In this document: positions 15,075 through 20,552 of the stretch, piece by piece
Layout of the letters: each line of letters starts with the position of its first letter
Position numbering within the stretch: the first letter of the stretch is position 1
DNA from: Thermoleophilia bacterium
Lineage (GTDB): Bacteria; Actinomycetota; Thermoleophilia; Gaiellales; Gaiellaceae
Length of the DNA: 20,552 bases
NCBI GenBank assembly: GCA_029858755.1
Contig: JAOUEK010000001.1
Location: 1 to 20,552, forward strand
Direction: 5' to 3'
Notes under the pieces: model-generated
Told to the model about the DNA's origin: nothing
What the model saw: only the letters and a program-made list of their open reading frames with translations
Databases searched by the model: none
Position numbers and translations under genes: made by a program

Positions 15075-15692
15075 ATGATGCTCCACGAGGGATTCCACGG
15101 GCGCGCCGGCTTCCGCCGGCGCCCCGCCCTCGTGGTGATCGACGTCAACCGTGGCTTCACCGACCCCGCCTCGCCGCTCGTCTGCGAGCTGGACGAGGTG
15201 GTCGTCGCCATCGAACGGCTGCTCGCAGCCTTCCGCAAGCGGGGGCTGCCGGTCGCGTACACGACGGTCTCCTACGACGAGGCGGCGAAGCAGGCGGCGG
15301 CGGCGTTCATCGCCAAGATCCCGGCGCTGCTCGCGCTCGAGGCGGGCAGCCCGTGGGTGGAGATCGACCCCAGGATCGCGCCGCTGGCGACGGAGCCGGT
15401 CTTCAACAAGCTGTGGGCGTCGGCGTTCTTCGGCACGCCGTTCGCGAGCTTCCTCGCCGCGCACGGCTGCGACAGCCTCGTGGTGACGGGCGCCTCGACC
15501 TCTGGCTGCGTGCGTGCCACGGTGCTCGACGCGCTCCAGCACGGGTACGTGCCGGTCGTCCCCCGCGAGGCGGTCGGCGACCGCAACCCCGCAGCCCACG
15601 AGGCGAACCTCTACGACATCGACACCAAGTACGGCGACGTCGCCGGCGTCGAGGACGTCCTGCGGGAGCTCGCCGATCTGCCGAACGGCTGA
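15075..15692 (+). CDS. Isochorismatase-family cysteine hydrolase, N-carbamoylsarcosine amidohydrolase-like
   Basis: It is predicted to hydrolyse an N-carbamoyl compound (for N-carbamoylsarcosine: to sarcosine, CO2 and ammonia). The 205-residue product has the catalytic triad D23 (ALVVIDVNRGF), K112 (EPVFNKLWASAFFGT) and C145 (GASTSGCVRAT). The run VVPREAVGDRNPAAHEANLYDIDTKYGDV (161-189) closely matches, as I recall it, the same place in Arthrobacter N-carbamoylsarcosine amidase (IPRETIGDR, NLYDIDNKFGDV). This makes it a better match than nicotinamidase or isochorismatase. The start is ATG at 15075 or 15078; neither has a Shine-Dalgarno. A GTG at 15024 would make the repeat hairpin coding and is less likely. 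Following hyuAB, it fits the second step of N-methylhydantoin breakdown. Confidence 0.85.
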   Translation: MMLHEGFHGRAGFRRRPALVVIDVNRGFTDPASPLVCELDEVVVAIERLLAAFRKRGLPVAYTTVSYDEAAKQAAAAFIAKIPALLALEAGSPWVEIDPRIAPLATEPVFNKLWASAFFGTPFASFLAAHGCDSLVVTGASTSGCVRATVLDALQHGYVPVVPREAVGDRNPAAHEANLYDIDTKYGDVAGVEDVLRELADLPNG

Positions 15693-15754
15693 GCGTGCGG
15701 CGCCGCCGTCGACGGTGTTGCGCCGGGATCCGCGTCTATGGGGCTTCGGGCGGT

Positions 15755-15835
15755 TGCCGCGGCCGCGGATGCGGCCGCCTTCAGGGGTGTTCGCGCGGTC
15801 GGGATCCGCTTCCGCGGATCCCAACCTTGCGCAGA
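15755..15835. repeat. Two-hairpin repeat, copy R1
   Basis: This 81-bp unit is repeated 212 bp downstream with a single difference (A at 15823, G at 16035). Hairpin 1 is GCGGCCGC (15759-15766) and GCGGCCGC (15771-15778) with loop GGAT. Hairpin 2 pairs 15797-15809 with 15814-15826 around loop TTCC; the A at 15823 breaks one pair that is intact in R2. Confidence 0.9.
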
Positions 15836-15845
15836 CTTGCGCAGA
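15826..15845. repeat. 10-bp direct repeat at the tandem junction
   Basis: CTTGCGCAGA occurs at 15826-15835 and again at 15836-15845, followed by the related GCTTGCGCA. This is the seam between the R1 unit and the 76-bp tandem array and looks like slippage. Confidence 0.8.
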
Positions 15846-15987
15846 GCTTGCGCACTTCCGAGGGTTCCCGTCTGCGGCTGGATGGATCGGTGCCGCGGCC
15901 GCGGATGCGGCCTTGCGCAGAGCTTGCGCACTTCCGAGGGTTCCCGTCTGCGGCTGGATGGATCGGTGCCGCGGCCGCGGATGCGGC
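15836..15987. repeat. Perfect 76-bp tandem duplication
   Basis: 15836-15911 and 15912-15987 are identical by eye. Each begins CTTGCGCAGAGCTTGCGC, includes GGCTGGATGGATCGG, and ends with the first hairpin of the repeat family (TGCCGCGGCCGCGGATGCGG). The middle junction is a family unit whose linker and second hairpin are deleted. Perfect identity points to a recent event. Confidence 0.9.
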
Positions 15988-16047
15988 CGCCTTCAGGGGT
16001 GTTCGCGCGGTCGGGATCCGCTTCCGCGGATCCCGACCTTGCGCAGA
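15967..16047. repeat. Two-hairpin repeat, copy R2
   Basis: Hairpin 1 is at 15971-15978 and 15983-15990. Hairpin 2 is a perfect 13-bp stem (16009-16021 with 16026-16038, loop TTCC). The copy ends 6 bp before the stop codon of the convergent AhpD-like gene and could serve as its terminator, though there is no T-tract. Confidence 0.9.
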
Positions 16048-16053
16048 GAGGAG

Positions 16054-16623
16054 CTAGCGCCCGAGCGTCTCGTACTCCGGGTTCGGCGCCCAGCCGAGGC
16101 CGGAGGCCATGCGGTTCGACATGTTGAACATGCCCGTGACCTCGGCGATGTCCATCACGTCCTCGTCGGTCCAGCCGGCGTCACGGAGCGCCTGCACGTC
16201 GGCCGCCGCCATCTGCGTGGGCTGGCGTGTGAGCTTGACGGCGTAGTCGAGCGCCGTCTTCATCCGCTCGGGGATCGCGGCCTGCCGGTGATCGGCCCCG
16301 ATCTGGTCGGCGAGCGCGGCGTCCTTCGTCAGCTTGCGCAGCGCCGCAGAGTGCGCGGCGATGCAGTAGGCGCAGTCGTTGGTCACCGAGACGACGACGG
16401 CGATCATCTCGCGCTCCGCCTTGGTCAGGCCCGAGTCTCCCTTCATCAACTCCTCGTAGTGGGCCGTCCACGCGAGCAGGTGCGACGGCCGTAGCGCGTA
16501 CAGCCGCAGCACGTTGGGCACGAACCCGAGCTTCTCGAGCGAGGGCGCCCACAGCTCGTGCACGGCCTCGGGGAGCTCGGCAGGCTCGGGGACGCGGAGC
16601 CACGTGAGGCGCTGCTCCTCCAC
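16054..16623 (-). CDS. AhpD-like peroxidase-related protein (carboxymuconolactone decarboxylase superfamily)
   Basis: It is a small all-helical AhpD-fold protein, probably a thiol-dependent peroxidase or reductase in the cytoplasm. The 189-residue product has the redox core EREMIAVVVSVTNDCAYCIAAH (70-91) with cysteines C84 and C87 and histidine H91, the AhpD CxxC-x3-H arrangement. It also has the N-terminal region (FVPNVLRLYALRPSHLLAW) and C-terminal GWTDEDVMDIAEVTGMFNMSNRMASGLGW typical of the 'uncharacterised peroxidase-related enzyme' group (TIGR01926). The GTG start at 16623 has TATGCT six bases upstream, so it may be leaderless. It is divergent from the DUF3891 gene with 31 bp between starts. 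Confidence 0.88.
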   Translation of the reverse strand: MEEQRLTWLRVPEPAELPEAVHELWAPSLEKLGFVPNVLRLYALRPSHLLAWTAHYEELMKGDSGLTKAEREMIAVVVSVTNDCAYCIAAHSAALRKLTKDAALADQIGADHRQAAIPERMKTALDYAVKLTRQPTQMAAADVQALRDAGWTDEDVMDIAEVTGMFNMSNRMASGLGWAPNPEYETLGR

Positions 16624-16654
16624 GCGGGGAGCATAGATCGGCGATGATGGCCGC
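16624..16654. promoter_or_regulatory. 31-bp divergent promoter for AhpD-like and DUF3891 genes
   Basis: On the minus strand TATGCT (16635-16630) is followed by 6 nt and GTG at 16623. On the plus strand GATGAT (16643-16648) is followed by 6 nt and GTG at 16655. Neither side has a Shine-Dalgarno, so both genes look leaderless. The layout repeats that at 5868-5887 but without overlap of the boxes. Confidence 0.45.
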
Positions 16655-17395
16655 GTGATCGTGCGGGACGCAGGCGACGCGTGGCAGATCGTCCTCCAGA
16701 CGGACCACGCGGATCTCGCGGAGGGCTTCGCCGCGGCCTGGGCCGATCGAGGCCCGCGGCACGACTCGCTCGTGCTCGCCGCCCGACGCCACGACGACGG
16801 CTGGGCGACCTGGGAGCGCTCGCCGCTCGTCGACGCCGACTCCCGGCCGGTCGCGTTCCTCGACGTGCACGTGCCCGCCCACCTCGCGTTCTACCGCGCG
16901 GGGATCATGGCGATCACCGACGAGGACCCGTATGCGGGCCTGCTCGTCTCGATGCACGGGGCAGGGATCTACCGTCAGCGCTACGGCTCCGACCCCGGCC
17001 TCGCGCTCAGCCGTGCGCCGGAGGTGCAGGAGCTCGTGGACGCGTTCGTCGAAGAGCAGGAGTCGGGATACGCGGAGCGGGTGGCCGCGATCGGCGTCGC
17101 CGAGGAGCTCCGCTGGGAGGACTATCACCGCCTGCAGTGGCACGACCGCTTCTCGCTCGCCTTCTGCATGCGCGACTGGGACGCGCCGGGCGACCCGTTC
17201 GACGTTGGGTCGTACCGCTTCGAGCCGCTCGGCGCCTGGCGGACCCGGGTCACGCCCTACCCGTTCGCCGAGCCGTCCCTGGCGCTCCGGCTCGTCCGGC
17301 GGCTCCTGCCGAAGCGTCCGTGGACGCAGGCGGAGTTCCGCGACGCGTTCGCCGCCGCCGCGCCCGAGGCGGTCGCCGTCGCAGTCGAGCGCTGA
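16655..17395 (+). CDS. DUF3891 family protein
   Basis: It is a 246-residue soluble protein of unknown function. The N-terminal part has the family pattern (IVLQTDHADLAEGFAAAW, then RRHDDGWATWERSPLVD and PVAFLDVH). The conserved HDDGW, SMHGAGIYRQRYG and EDYHRLQWHDRFSLAFC sections are rich in His and Asp and could bind a metal, as an HD-like hydrolase would; that is inference. The GTG start at 16655 directly begins with MIVR, as family members do, and follows a GATGAT box by 6 nt. It is divergent from the AhpD-like gene and ends 3 nt from the convergent cyclase-family gene. Confidence 0.8.
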   Translation: MIVRDAGDAWQIVLQTDHADLAEGFAAAWADRGPRHDSLVLAARRHDDGWATWERSPLVDADSRPVAFLDVHVPAHLAFYRAGIMAITDEDPYAGLLVSMHGAGIYRQRYGSDPGLALSRAPEVQELVDAFVEEQESGYAERVAAIGVAEELRWEDYHRLQWHDRFSLAFCMRDWDAPGDPFDVGSYRFEPLGAWRTRVTPYPFAEPSLALRLVRRLLPKRPWTQAEFRDAFAAAAPEAVAVAVER

Positions 17396-17398
17396 GCG

Positions 17399-18082
17399 TC
17401 AGTCCTCGACGATCCCGACCGCCCGCACCGGAGACCCGTAGGCGGTCTCGAGCCGCAGCGGAAAGCCGTAGAACTCGAAGCGCCGCCCCACGAGCTCACG
17501 CAGGTTGTTGAGGTTCTCGTAGTGGGTGAGGCCGCGCTCGGCACAGGCGCGGTGTGTGGGGTACTCGTCGGTCAGGTAGACGAGGTCCGGCGAGATCGTC
17601 TCGACACCGAAGATCTTCACCCCGCGGTCGGCCATCCAGTGCACCGCCTCGGCGGAGATGCCGCAGAAGCCGTCGAGGAACGCGGGCGTGCCGGCTGTCT
17701 GGTTGTAGTGGTCGGAGCAGAAGACGAGGATGTCGCCCCGGCGGAGCTCCTGGCCGCTCTCCGTGACCGCCTGCTCGACCTCGGCGGCGGTCACGTCGTG
17801 ACCCTGGCCGTAGGCGCGGATGTCGACGCAGAGCGCCTCGCCGCAGAACGTGTCGAGCGGCATCTCCGCGATGGCGACGCCGTTCGGGTCGTAGTGGCCG
17901 AAGGCGTCGACGTGCGTGGCCGCGTGGTTCGACGTGATGATCACCTCGGCCGAGAAGGACGGGCGACCGGGCTCCGCGTCGCCGTGGAGGATGTGGCGCA
18001 GGATCTGCGTGGGGGGGAAGAACGGATGCAGCTGGCTCTCCCGGGAGAGCGGTTGCGAGAGATCGATCACCCGACGCGTCAT
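17399..18082 (-). CDS. Cyclase-family metal-dependent hydrolase (kynurenine-formamidase-like fold)
   Basis: It is predicted to hydrolyse an amide, formamide or cyclic substrate with a bound divalent metal. The 227-residue product has the family site as SNHAATHVDAFGHY: H53, H57, D59 and H63 replace the usual HxGTHxDxPxH, with A for G before T and FG in place of P. Before it lies IDLSQPLSRESQLHPFFPP, and after it DILVFCSDHYNQT and GVKIFGVETISPD. The ATG at 18082 is preceded by AAGGAGG (18093-18087) and overlaps the stop of the creatininase-family gene by 4 nt (ATGA), so the two are translationally coupled. The substrate is unknown; related proteins act on N-formylkynurenine, isatin or cyclic carbonyls. 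Confidence 0.87.
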   Translation of the reverse strand: MTRRVIDLSQPLSRESQLHPFFPPTQILRHILHGDAEPGRPSFSAEVIITSNHAATHVDAFGHYDPNGVAIAEMPLDTFCGEALCVDIRAYGQGHDVTAAEVEQAVTESGQELRRGDILVFCSDHYNQTAGTPAFLDGFCGISAEAVHWMADRGVKIFGVETISPDLVYLTDEYPTHRACAERGLTHYENLNNLRELVGRRFEFYGFPLRLETAYGSPVRAVGIVED

Positions 18083-18885
18083 GACTCCTCCTTTCCGGTC
18101 ATCTCCCGGCAGACCTGGACGATCCGCGGGATCAGCACTTCCACGATCCGCTCCCCGGTCTCGACGCTCGCCCGGCTCGCGTCGCCGACCACCCCCGACG
18201 GCGTGATGTCGCGGAGCATGTCCATCGGCACGACCACCTTGGGCCCCGCGTGGCGCATCCCGTACTGCCCGTACGACGTCCACGGGAGCCCCGCGTCCTT
18301 CACCGCCCGGCCCCGGTCCCAGGCATCTCGCGTCGCTTTCTCCATCAGCACGCGCTGGCCCAGAGCGAGCGCGAGCGAGGTCTCGGCCTCCTCCGCGTGG
18401 ATCATCGGGCCCTCGATCTCGGCGAGCGCGTCCGCCGCGAGGTCCCACCACTGGACGAGGAACACGCGGCGACCCGTCTGCTCGAAGTAGTGGTTCACGG
18501 CCACGGTCAGCGCGGCGATGTTGCCGCCGTGCCCGTTGACCGCCACCAGGTGCTCGAAGCCGTGGTGGGCCAGCGAGTCGCACACCTCGCGGAAGACCTG
18601 CAGGAAGGTGGGGGTCTGCAGGCGCATGCTCCCCGGGAACTGCATGTGGTACCAGGACAGCGTCACGTTCAGCGTGGGGGCGACGAGCAGGCTCACGCCC
18701 TGCCCCTCCGCCAGCGCGGCGGCCCGCTCCGAGAGCGAGCGGGCGATCAGGCAGTCCGTGTCGAGGGGCATGTGCGGGCCGTGCTGCTCCGTCGTCCCGA
18801 TCGGGATCAGCACCGCGTCGACACCCGCGGCTTGCCGCTCGGACACCTCCTGCCAGGTCATCCGCTCGATGAAGTGCTCGCTCAT
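18079..18885 (-). CDS. Creatininase-family amidohydrolase
   Basis: It is a two-metal amidohydrolase of 268 residues. The family core is IPIGTTEQHGPHMPLDTD (28-44; ligands E33, H35, D44), NGHGGN (117-122, H119) and HAEEAETS (163-170, with acidic residues at 165, 166 and 168). True creatininase has, as I recall, NGHYEN and EHGGVFETS at these places. This protein therefore belongs to the wider family, which includes formamide deformylases and peptide-maturation enzymes, and creatinine as substrate is not proven. The ATG at 18885 has a strong AAGGAGG upstream (18896-18890). It lies 32 nt after the SDR gene and overlaps the cyclase gene, forming a three-gene operon. Any longer reading upstream would run antisense into the SDR gene. 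Confidence 0.88.
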   Translation of the reverse strand: MSEHFIERMTWQEVSERQAAGVDAVLIPIGTTEQHGPHMPLDTDCLIARSLSERAAALAEGQGVSLLVAPTLNVTLSWYHMQFPGSMRLQTPTFLQVFREVCDSLAHHGFEHLVAVNGHGGNIAALTVAVNHYFEQTGRRVFLVQWWDLAADALAEIEGPMIHAEEAETSLALALGQRVLMEKATRDAWDRGRAVKDAGLPWTSYGQYGMRHAGPKVVVPMDMLRDITPSGVVGDASRASVETGERIVEVLIPRIVQVCREMTGKEES

Positions 18886-18917
18886 CCCTCCTCCTTCCGC
18901 TCGTGCGGTCGTCCCGC

Positions 18918-19703
18918 TCAGCCGCCCCAGATGCCTGCGGTGAGCCCGCCGTCCACCACGAGCGCGGTGCCGGTGACCCACGCCGCCTCGTCCGAGGCGA
19001 GGTACACGAAGGCGTCCGCGAGGTCGCGCGGGCGGCCGAGCCGGCCGAGGGGATGGATCCCGGTGGCGTGCGCGCGGGCGGCCGCCGGGTCGGGCTGTGC
19101 GGCGAAGTAGCCCTCGATCATCGGCGTCTCCGTGAACCCGGGGCAGACGCAGTTGACGCGGATCCCGTCCTTGGCGCCGTCGAGCGCCATGCACTTCGTG
19201 AGCATGATCGCCCCTGCCTTCGACGCGCAGTACGCGGCGTCGGCGGGGATCGCCCAGAGGCCGGCGATCGACGCCGTCTGCAGGATCGCGCCGCCGCCCC
19301 GGGCCACGAGGTGCGGCCAGGCCGCCCTCGACACGAGGTAGATGCTCTTCAGGTTCGTCGCCAGCTCGCGGTCCCAGTCGTCCTCGGCGAGCTCGTGCGC
19401 GGCGCCGACGATGGTCACGCCCGCGTTGTTGACGACGACGTCGAGCCCGCCGAAGCGCGCGACCACCGCGGCCACGGCCTGCTCGGCGGAGGCCGCCGAC
19501 GTGACGTCCAGCTCGAGCCCGGCCGCCTCGCCGCCGAGCTCCGCGGCGGCCTCGTGGGCAGCTCCTGCGCGGAGGTCTGCGACCGCCACGCGCGCCCCCT
19601 CTGCCGCGAACCGCGCCGCCGTCTCGCGGCCGATCCCCGAGCCGCCACCCGTGACGAGGGCGACCTTCCCGGCGAGCCTCCCGCCTTGTCTTATGTCTGA
19701 CAT
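18918..19703 (-). CDS. Short-chain dehydrogenase/reductase (SDR)
   Basis: It is an NAD(P)-dependent oxidoreductase of 261 residues with all classical SDR marks: TGGGSGIG (18-25), NNAG (92-95), catalytic N117, S145, Y158 and K162 (YCASK), and the C-terminal VYLASDEAAWVTGTALVVDGGLTAG. An acidic residue at the end of beta-2 (VADLRAG, D43) favours NAD over NADP. The substrate is unknown. It is first in the operon with the creatininase-family and cyclase-family genes. The ATG at 19703 has no clear Shine-Dalgarno. A weak CAGTAT lies 7 nt upstream, and the start codon is inside an inverted repeat (19693-19703) that could be an operator. Confidence 0.9.
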   Translation of the reverse strand: MSDIRQGGRLAGKVALVTGGGSGIGRETAARFAAEGARVAVADLRAGAAHEAAAELGGEAAGLELDVTSAASAEQAVAAVVARFGGLDVVVNNAGVTIVGAAHELAEDDWDRELATNLKSIYLVSRAAWPHLVARGGGAILQTASIAGLWAIPADAAYCASKAGAIMLTKCMALDGAKDGIRVNCVCPGFTETPMIEGYFAAQPDPAAARAHATGIHPLGRLGRPRDLADAFVYLASDEAAWVTGTALVVDGGLTAGIWGG

Positions 19704-19713
19704 TCAGCACATA
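19692..19713. promoter_or_regulatory. Nested inverted repeats at the SDR start
   Basis: ATGTC-T-GACAT (19693-19703) is a perfect 5-bp inverted repeat covering the SDR start codon. It is nested in TATGT (19692-19696) and ACATA (19709-19713). Such symmetric AT-richer sites in GC-rich DNA are typical of repressor operators and would control the SDR operon and perhaps the divergent hydrolase. Confidence 0.35.
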
Positions 19714-19717
19714 CTGT
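19712..19717 (+). promoter_or_regulatory. -10 box (TACTGT) for the alpha/beta hydrolase gene
   Basis: TACTGT fits TANNNT and would start a leader of about 28 nt carrying AAGGTGG (19738-19744), 8 nt before the ATG at 19753. No -35 box is evident. Confidence 0.3.
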
Positions 19718-19752
19718 CGCCCTCGGGAACGGCGATCAAGGTGGTGGTGCAG

Positions 19753-20552
19753 ATGGAAGGTTTCACAGAGGTCAACGGCGTCAACCTGTGGCATCGGATC
19801 AGCGGCGAGGGCGAGCCGGTCGTGCAGATCCACGGCGCAGGGTTCGGGCACTTCAACCTCGACCCGGTCACGCCGCTGATCGCGGAGGCCGGCTTCCGGG
19901 TCGTCGACTACGACCAGCGCGGGTACGGGGCATCCGACAAGCCGCTCCAGCACTACGACATGGAGGTGTTCGCCGACGACCTCGTCGGCCTCCTGGATGC
20001 GCTCGGCATCGAGCGGGCGCACGTGCACGGCACCTCGATGGGCGGGATGGTCGCGATCGTCGTCGCCGGGAAGTATCCAGAGCGGACGCACTCGGTCGTG
20101 ATCAACTGCGCCGCCGCGAAGCTCGGTCGCATGGGTCGGCTCATCTTCAAGAACTGGATCGACATCGCGAACATGGACCCGGACGGGCCGGGAAGCAGGC
20201 TGCTCGCCGAGTTGATCGCGTGGCAGGCGGTCAACAAGCGCTTCCTCGAGACGCCGGACGGCGAGGGCATCGCGGATGTCTGCCAGCAGATCCTGCGCGA
20301 CTCCAACCGGCGTGAGGTCTTCACCGCCGTCTGCCAGGCGATGAACGACATGGACCTGACGTCGTGGCTCCCGAGGATCAGCGCCCCGGCGCTCGTGCTC
20401 GGCGGCGACGAGGATCTGATGACACCGTGGGACCAGGGGCCGAACGGCGTCGGCCAGCAGGGGGTCTACGAGGGGATCGAGGGTGCCGAGAAGCACGTGA
20501 TCGCGGGCGCCGGGCACTCGACGATCTTCGACGCCACCGAGGAGCACGGGCG
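19753..20552 (+). CDS. Alpha/beta hydrolase fold protein (3' end outside the window)
   Basis: It is a serine hydrolase of the alpha/beta fold, 266 residues visible without a stop. The oxyanion region is QIHGAGFGHFN, followed by VVDYDQRGYGASDKP. The nucleophile elbow is HGTSMGG (S95), the acid is D221 in GGDEDLMTP and the histidine is H255 in GAGHST. With the histidine already passed, only a short C-terminus should be missing. It fits the family of small esterases, lactonases and C-C or amide hydrolases; the substrate is unknown. The ATG at 19753 has AAGGTGG upstream; in-frame GTG codons at 19741-19747 are less likely. It is divergent from the SDR operon with 49 bp between starts, which suggests shared control. 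Confidence 0.87.
   Translation, partial: MEGFTEVNGVNLWHRISGEGEPVVQIHGAGFGHFNLDPVTPLIAEAGFRVVDYDQRGYGASDKPLQHYDMEVFADDLVGLLDALGIERAHVHGTSMGGMVAIVVAGKYPERTHSVVINCAAAKLGRMGRLIFKNWIDIANMDPDGPGSRLLAELIAWQAVNKRFLETPDGEGIADVCQQILRDSNRREVFTAVCQAMNDMDLTSWLPRISAPALVLGGDEDLMTPWDQGPNGVGQQGVYEGIEGAEKHVIAGAGHSTIFDATEEHG

Larger units (their letters stand above)
15693..16053. other. Gene-free repeat block between convergent genes
   Basis: No coding sequence is supported in these 361 bp. Almost all of it from 15755 on is made of hairpin repeats (copies at 15755-15835 and 15967-16047) and a perfect 76-bp tandem duplication between them. A remnant CCGGGATCCGCG at 15723-15734 looks like half of the second hairpin. 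The block lies between the 3' ends of two convergent genes and may stop transcription from both sides. Confidence 0.8.

Noticed and set aside
15755..16047. CRISPR array
   Set aside because: Units are unequal, hairpin-rich and adjacent without unique spacers, and there are no cas genes.
15693..16053. Insertion sequence or integron remnant
   Set aside because: No transposase, integrase or terminal inverted repeats with target duplications are visible; the block is explained by local hairpin repeats.
18079..18885. Naming the gene as creatininase (creatinine amidohydrolase)
   Set aside because: The core motifs differ from true creatininase (NGHGGN rather than NGHYEN), so only the family name is used.
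18886..20547. Extended N-terminus of the creatininase-family protein (to 822 codons)
   Set aside because: The extension runs through the SDR gene in another frame and antisense to the alpha/beta hydrolase; a strong ribosome site fixes the start at 18885.

Overview
The window is high-GC bacterial DNA that reads most like an actinobacterium. Codons are strongly GC-biased, GTG starts are common, there is a luciferase-like F420-type oxidoreductase, and many first genes have a TANNNT-like -10 box only 6-8 nt before the start codon, as in actinobacterial leaderless genes. A deep-branching group such as Thermoleophilia is possible, but nothing here fixes the taxon. I see no rRNA, tRNA, transposase, phage gene or CRISPR array. 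The content is chromosomal catabolism rich in hydrolases of amide, ureido and amidino bonds.

Layout. (1) 1-7.8 kb: arginase (+) faces a minus-strand run of a small acidic coiled-coil protein, M20 N-carbamoyl/allantoate-type amidohydrolase, MFS transporter, luciferase-like oxidoreductase and methyltransferase. A second MFS gene (+) is divergent from the acidic protein and overlaps, tail to tail, a DehI-fold protein whose two catalytic positions both appear to be leucine. (2) 7.97-15.7 kb: the core plus-strand operon of GntR/FCD regulator, CaiB/BaiF CoA-transferase, HMG-CoA-lyase-type aldolase, HyuA, HyuB and an N-carbamoylsarcosine-amidohydrolase-like cysteine hydrolase. (3) 15.69-16.05 kb: a gene-free block of hairpin repeats, including a perfect 76-bp tandem duplication. 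(4) 16.05-17.4 kb: a divergent pair, AhpD-like peroxidase-related protein (-) and DUF3891 protein (+). (5) 17.4-19.7 kb: a minus-strand operon of SDR dehydrogenase, creatininase-family amidohydrolase and cyclase-family hydrolase. (6) A divergent alpha/beta hydrolase that runs off the right edge.

How it may work. HyuA, HyuB and the carbamoylsarcosine-type hydrolase match the two last ureide steps of creatinine breakdown through N-methylhydantoin (ATP-dependent ring opening, then removal of the carbamoyl group). The creatininase-family and M20 genes fit the same nitrogen-scavenging theme. The CoA-transferase and HMG-CoA-lyase-type enzyme placed before hyuAB are not part of that pathway. They suggest either a different cyclic substrate whose carbon skeleton is CoA-activated and cleaved, or that HyuAB is a carboxylase of the acetone/acetophenone type. 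This unresolved combination is the main candidate for an undescribed pathway.

Non-coding signals of interest are a family of roughly 80-bp two-hairpin repeats whose stems differ by compensatory changes, a 20-bp divergent promoter with overlapping -10 boxes serving two putatively leaderless genes, and a short alternative-hairpin arrangement over the ribosome binding site of the lyase gene.
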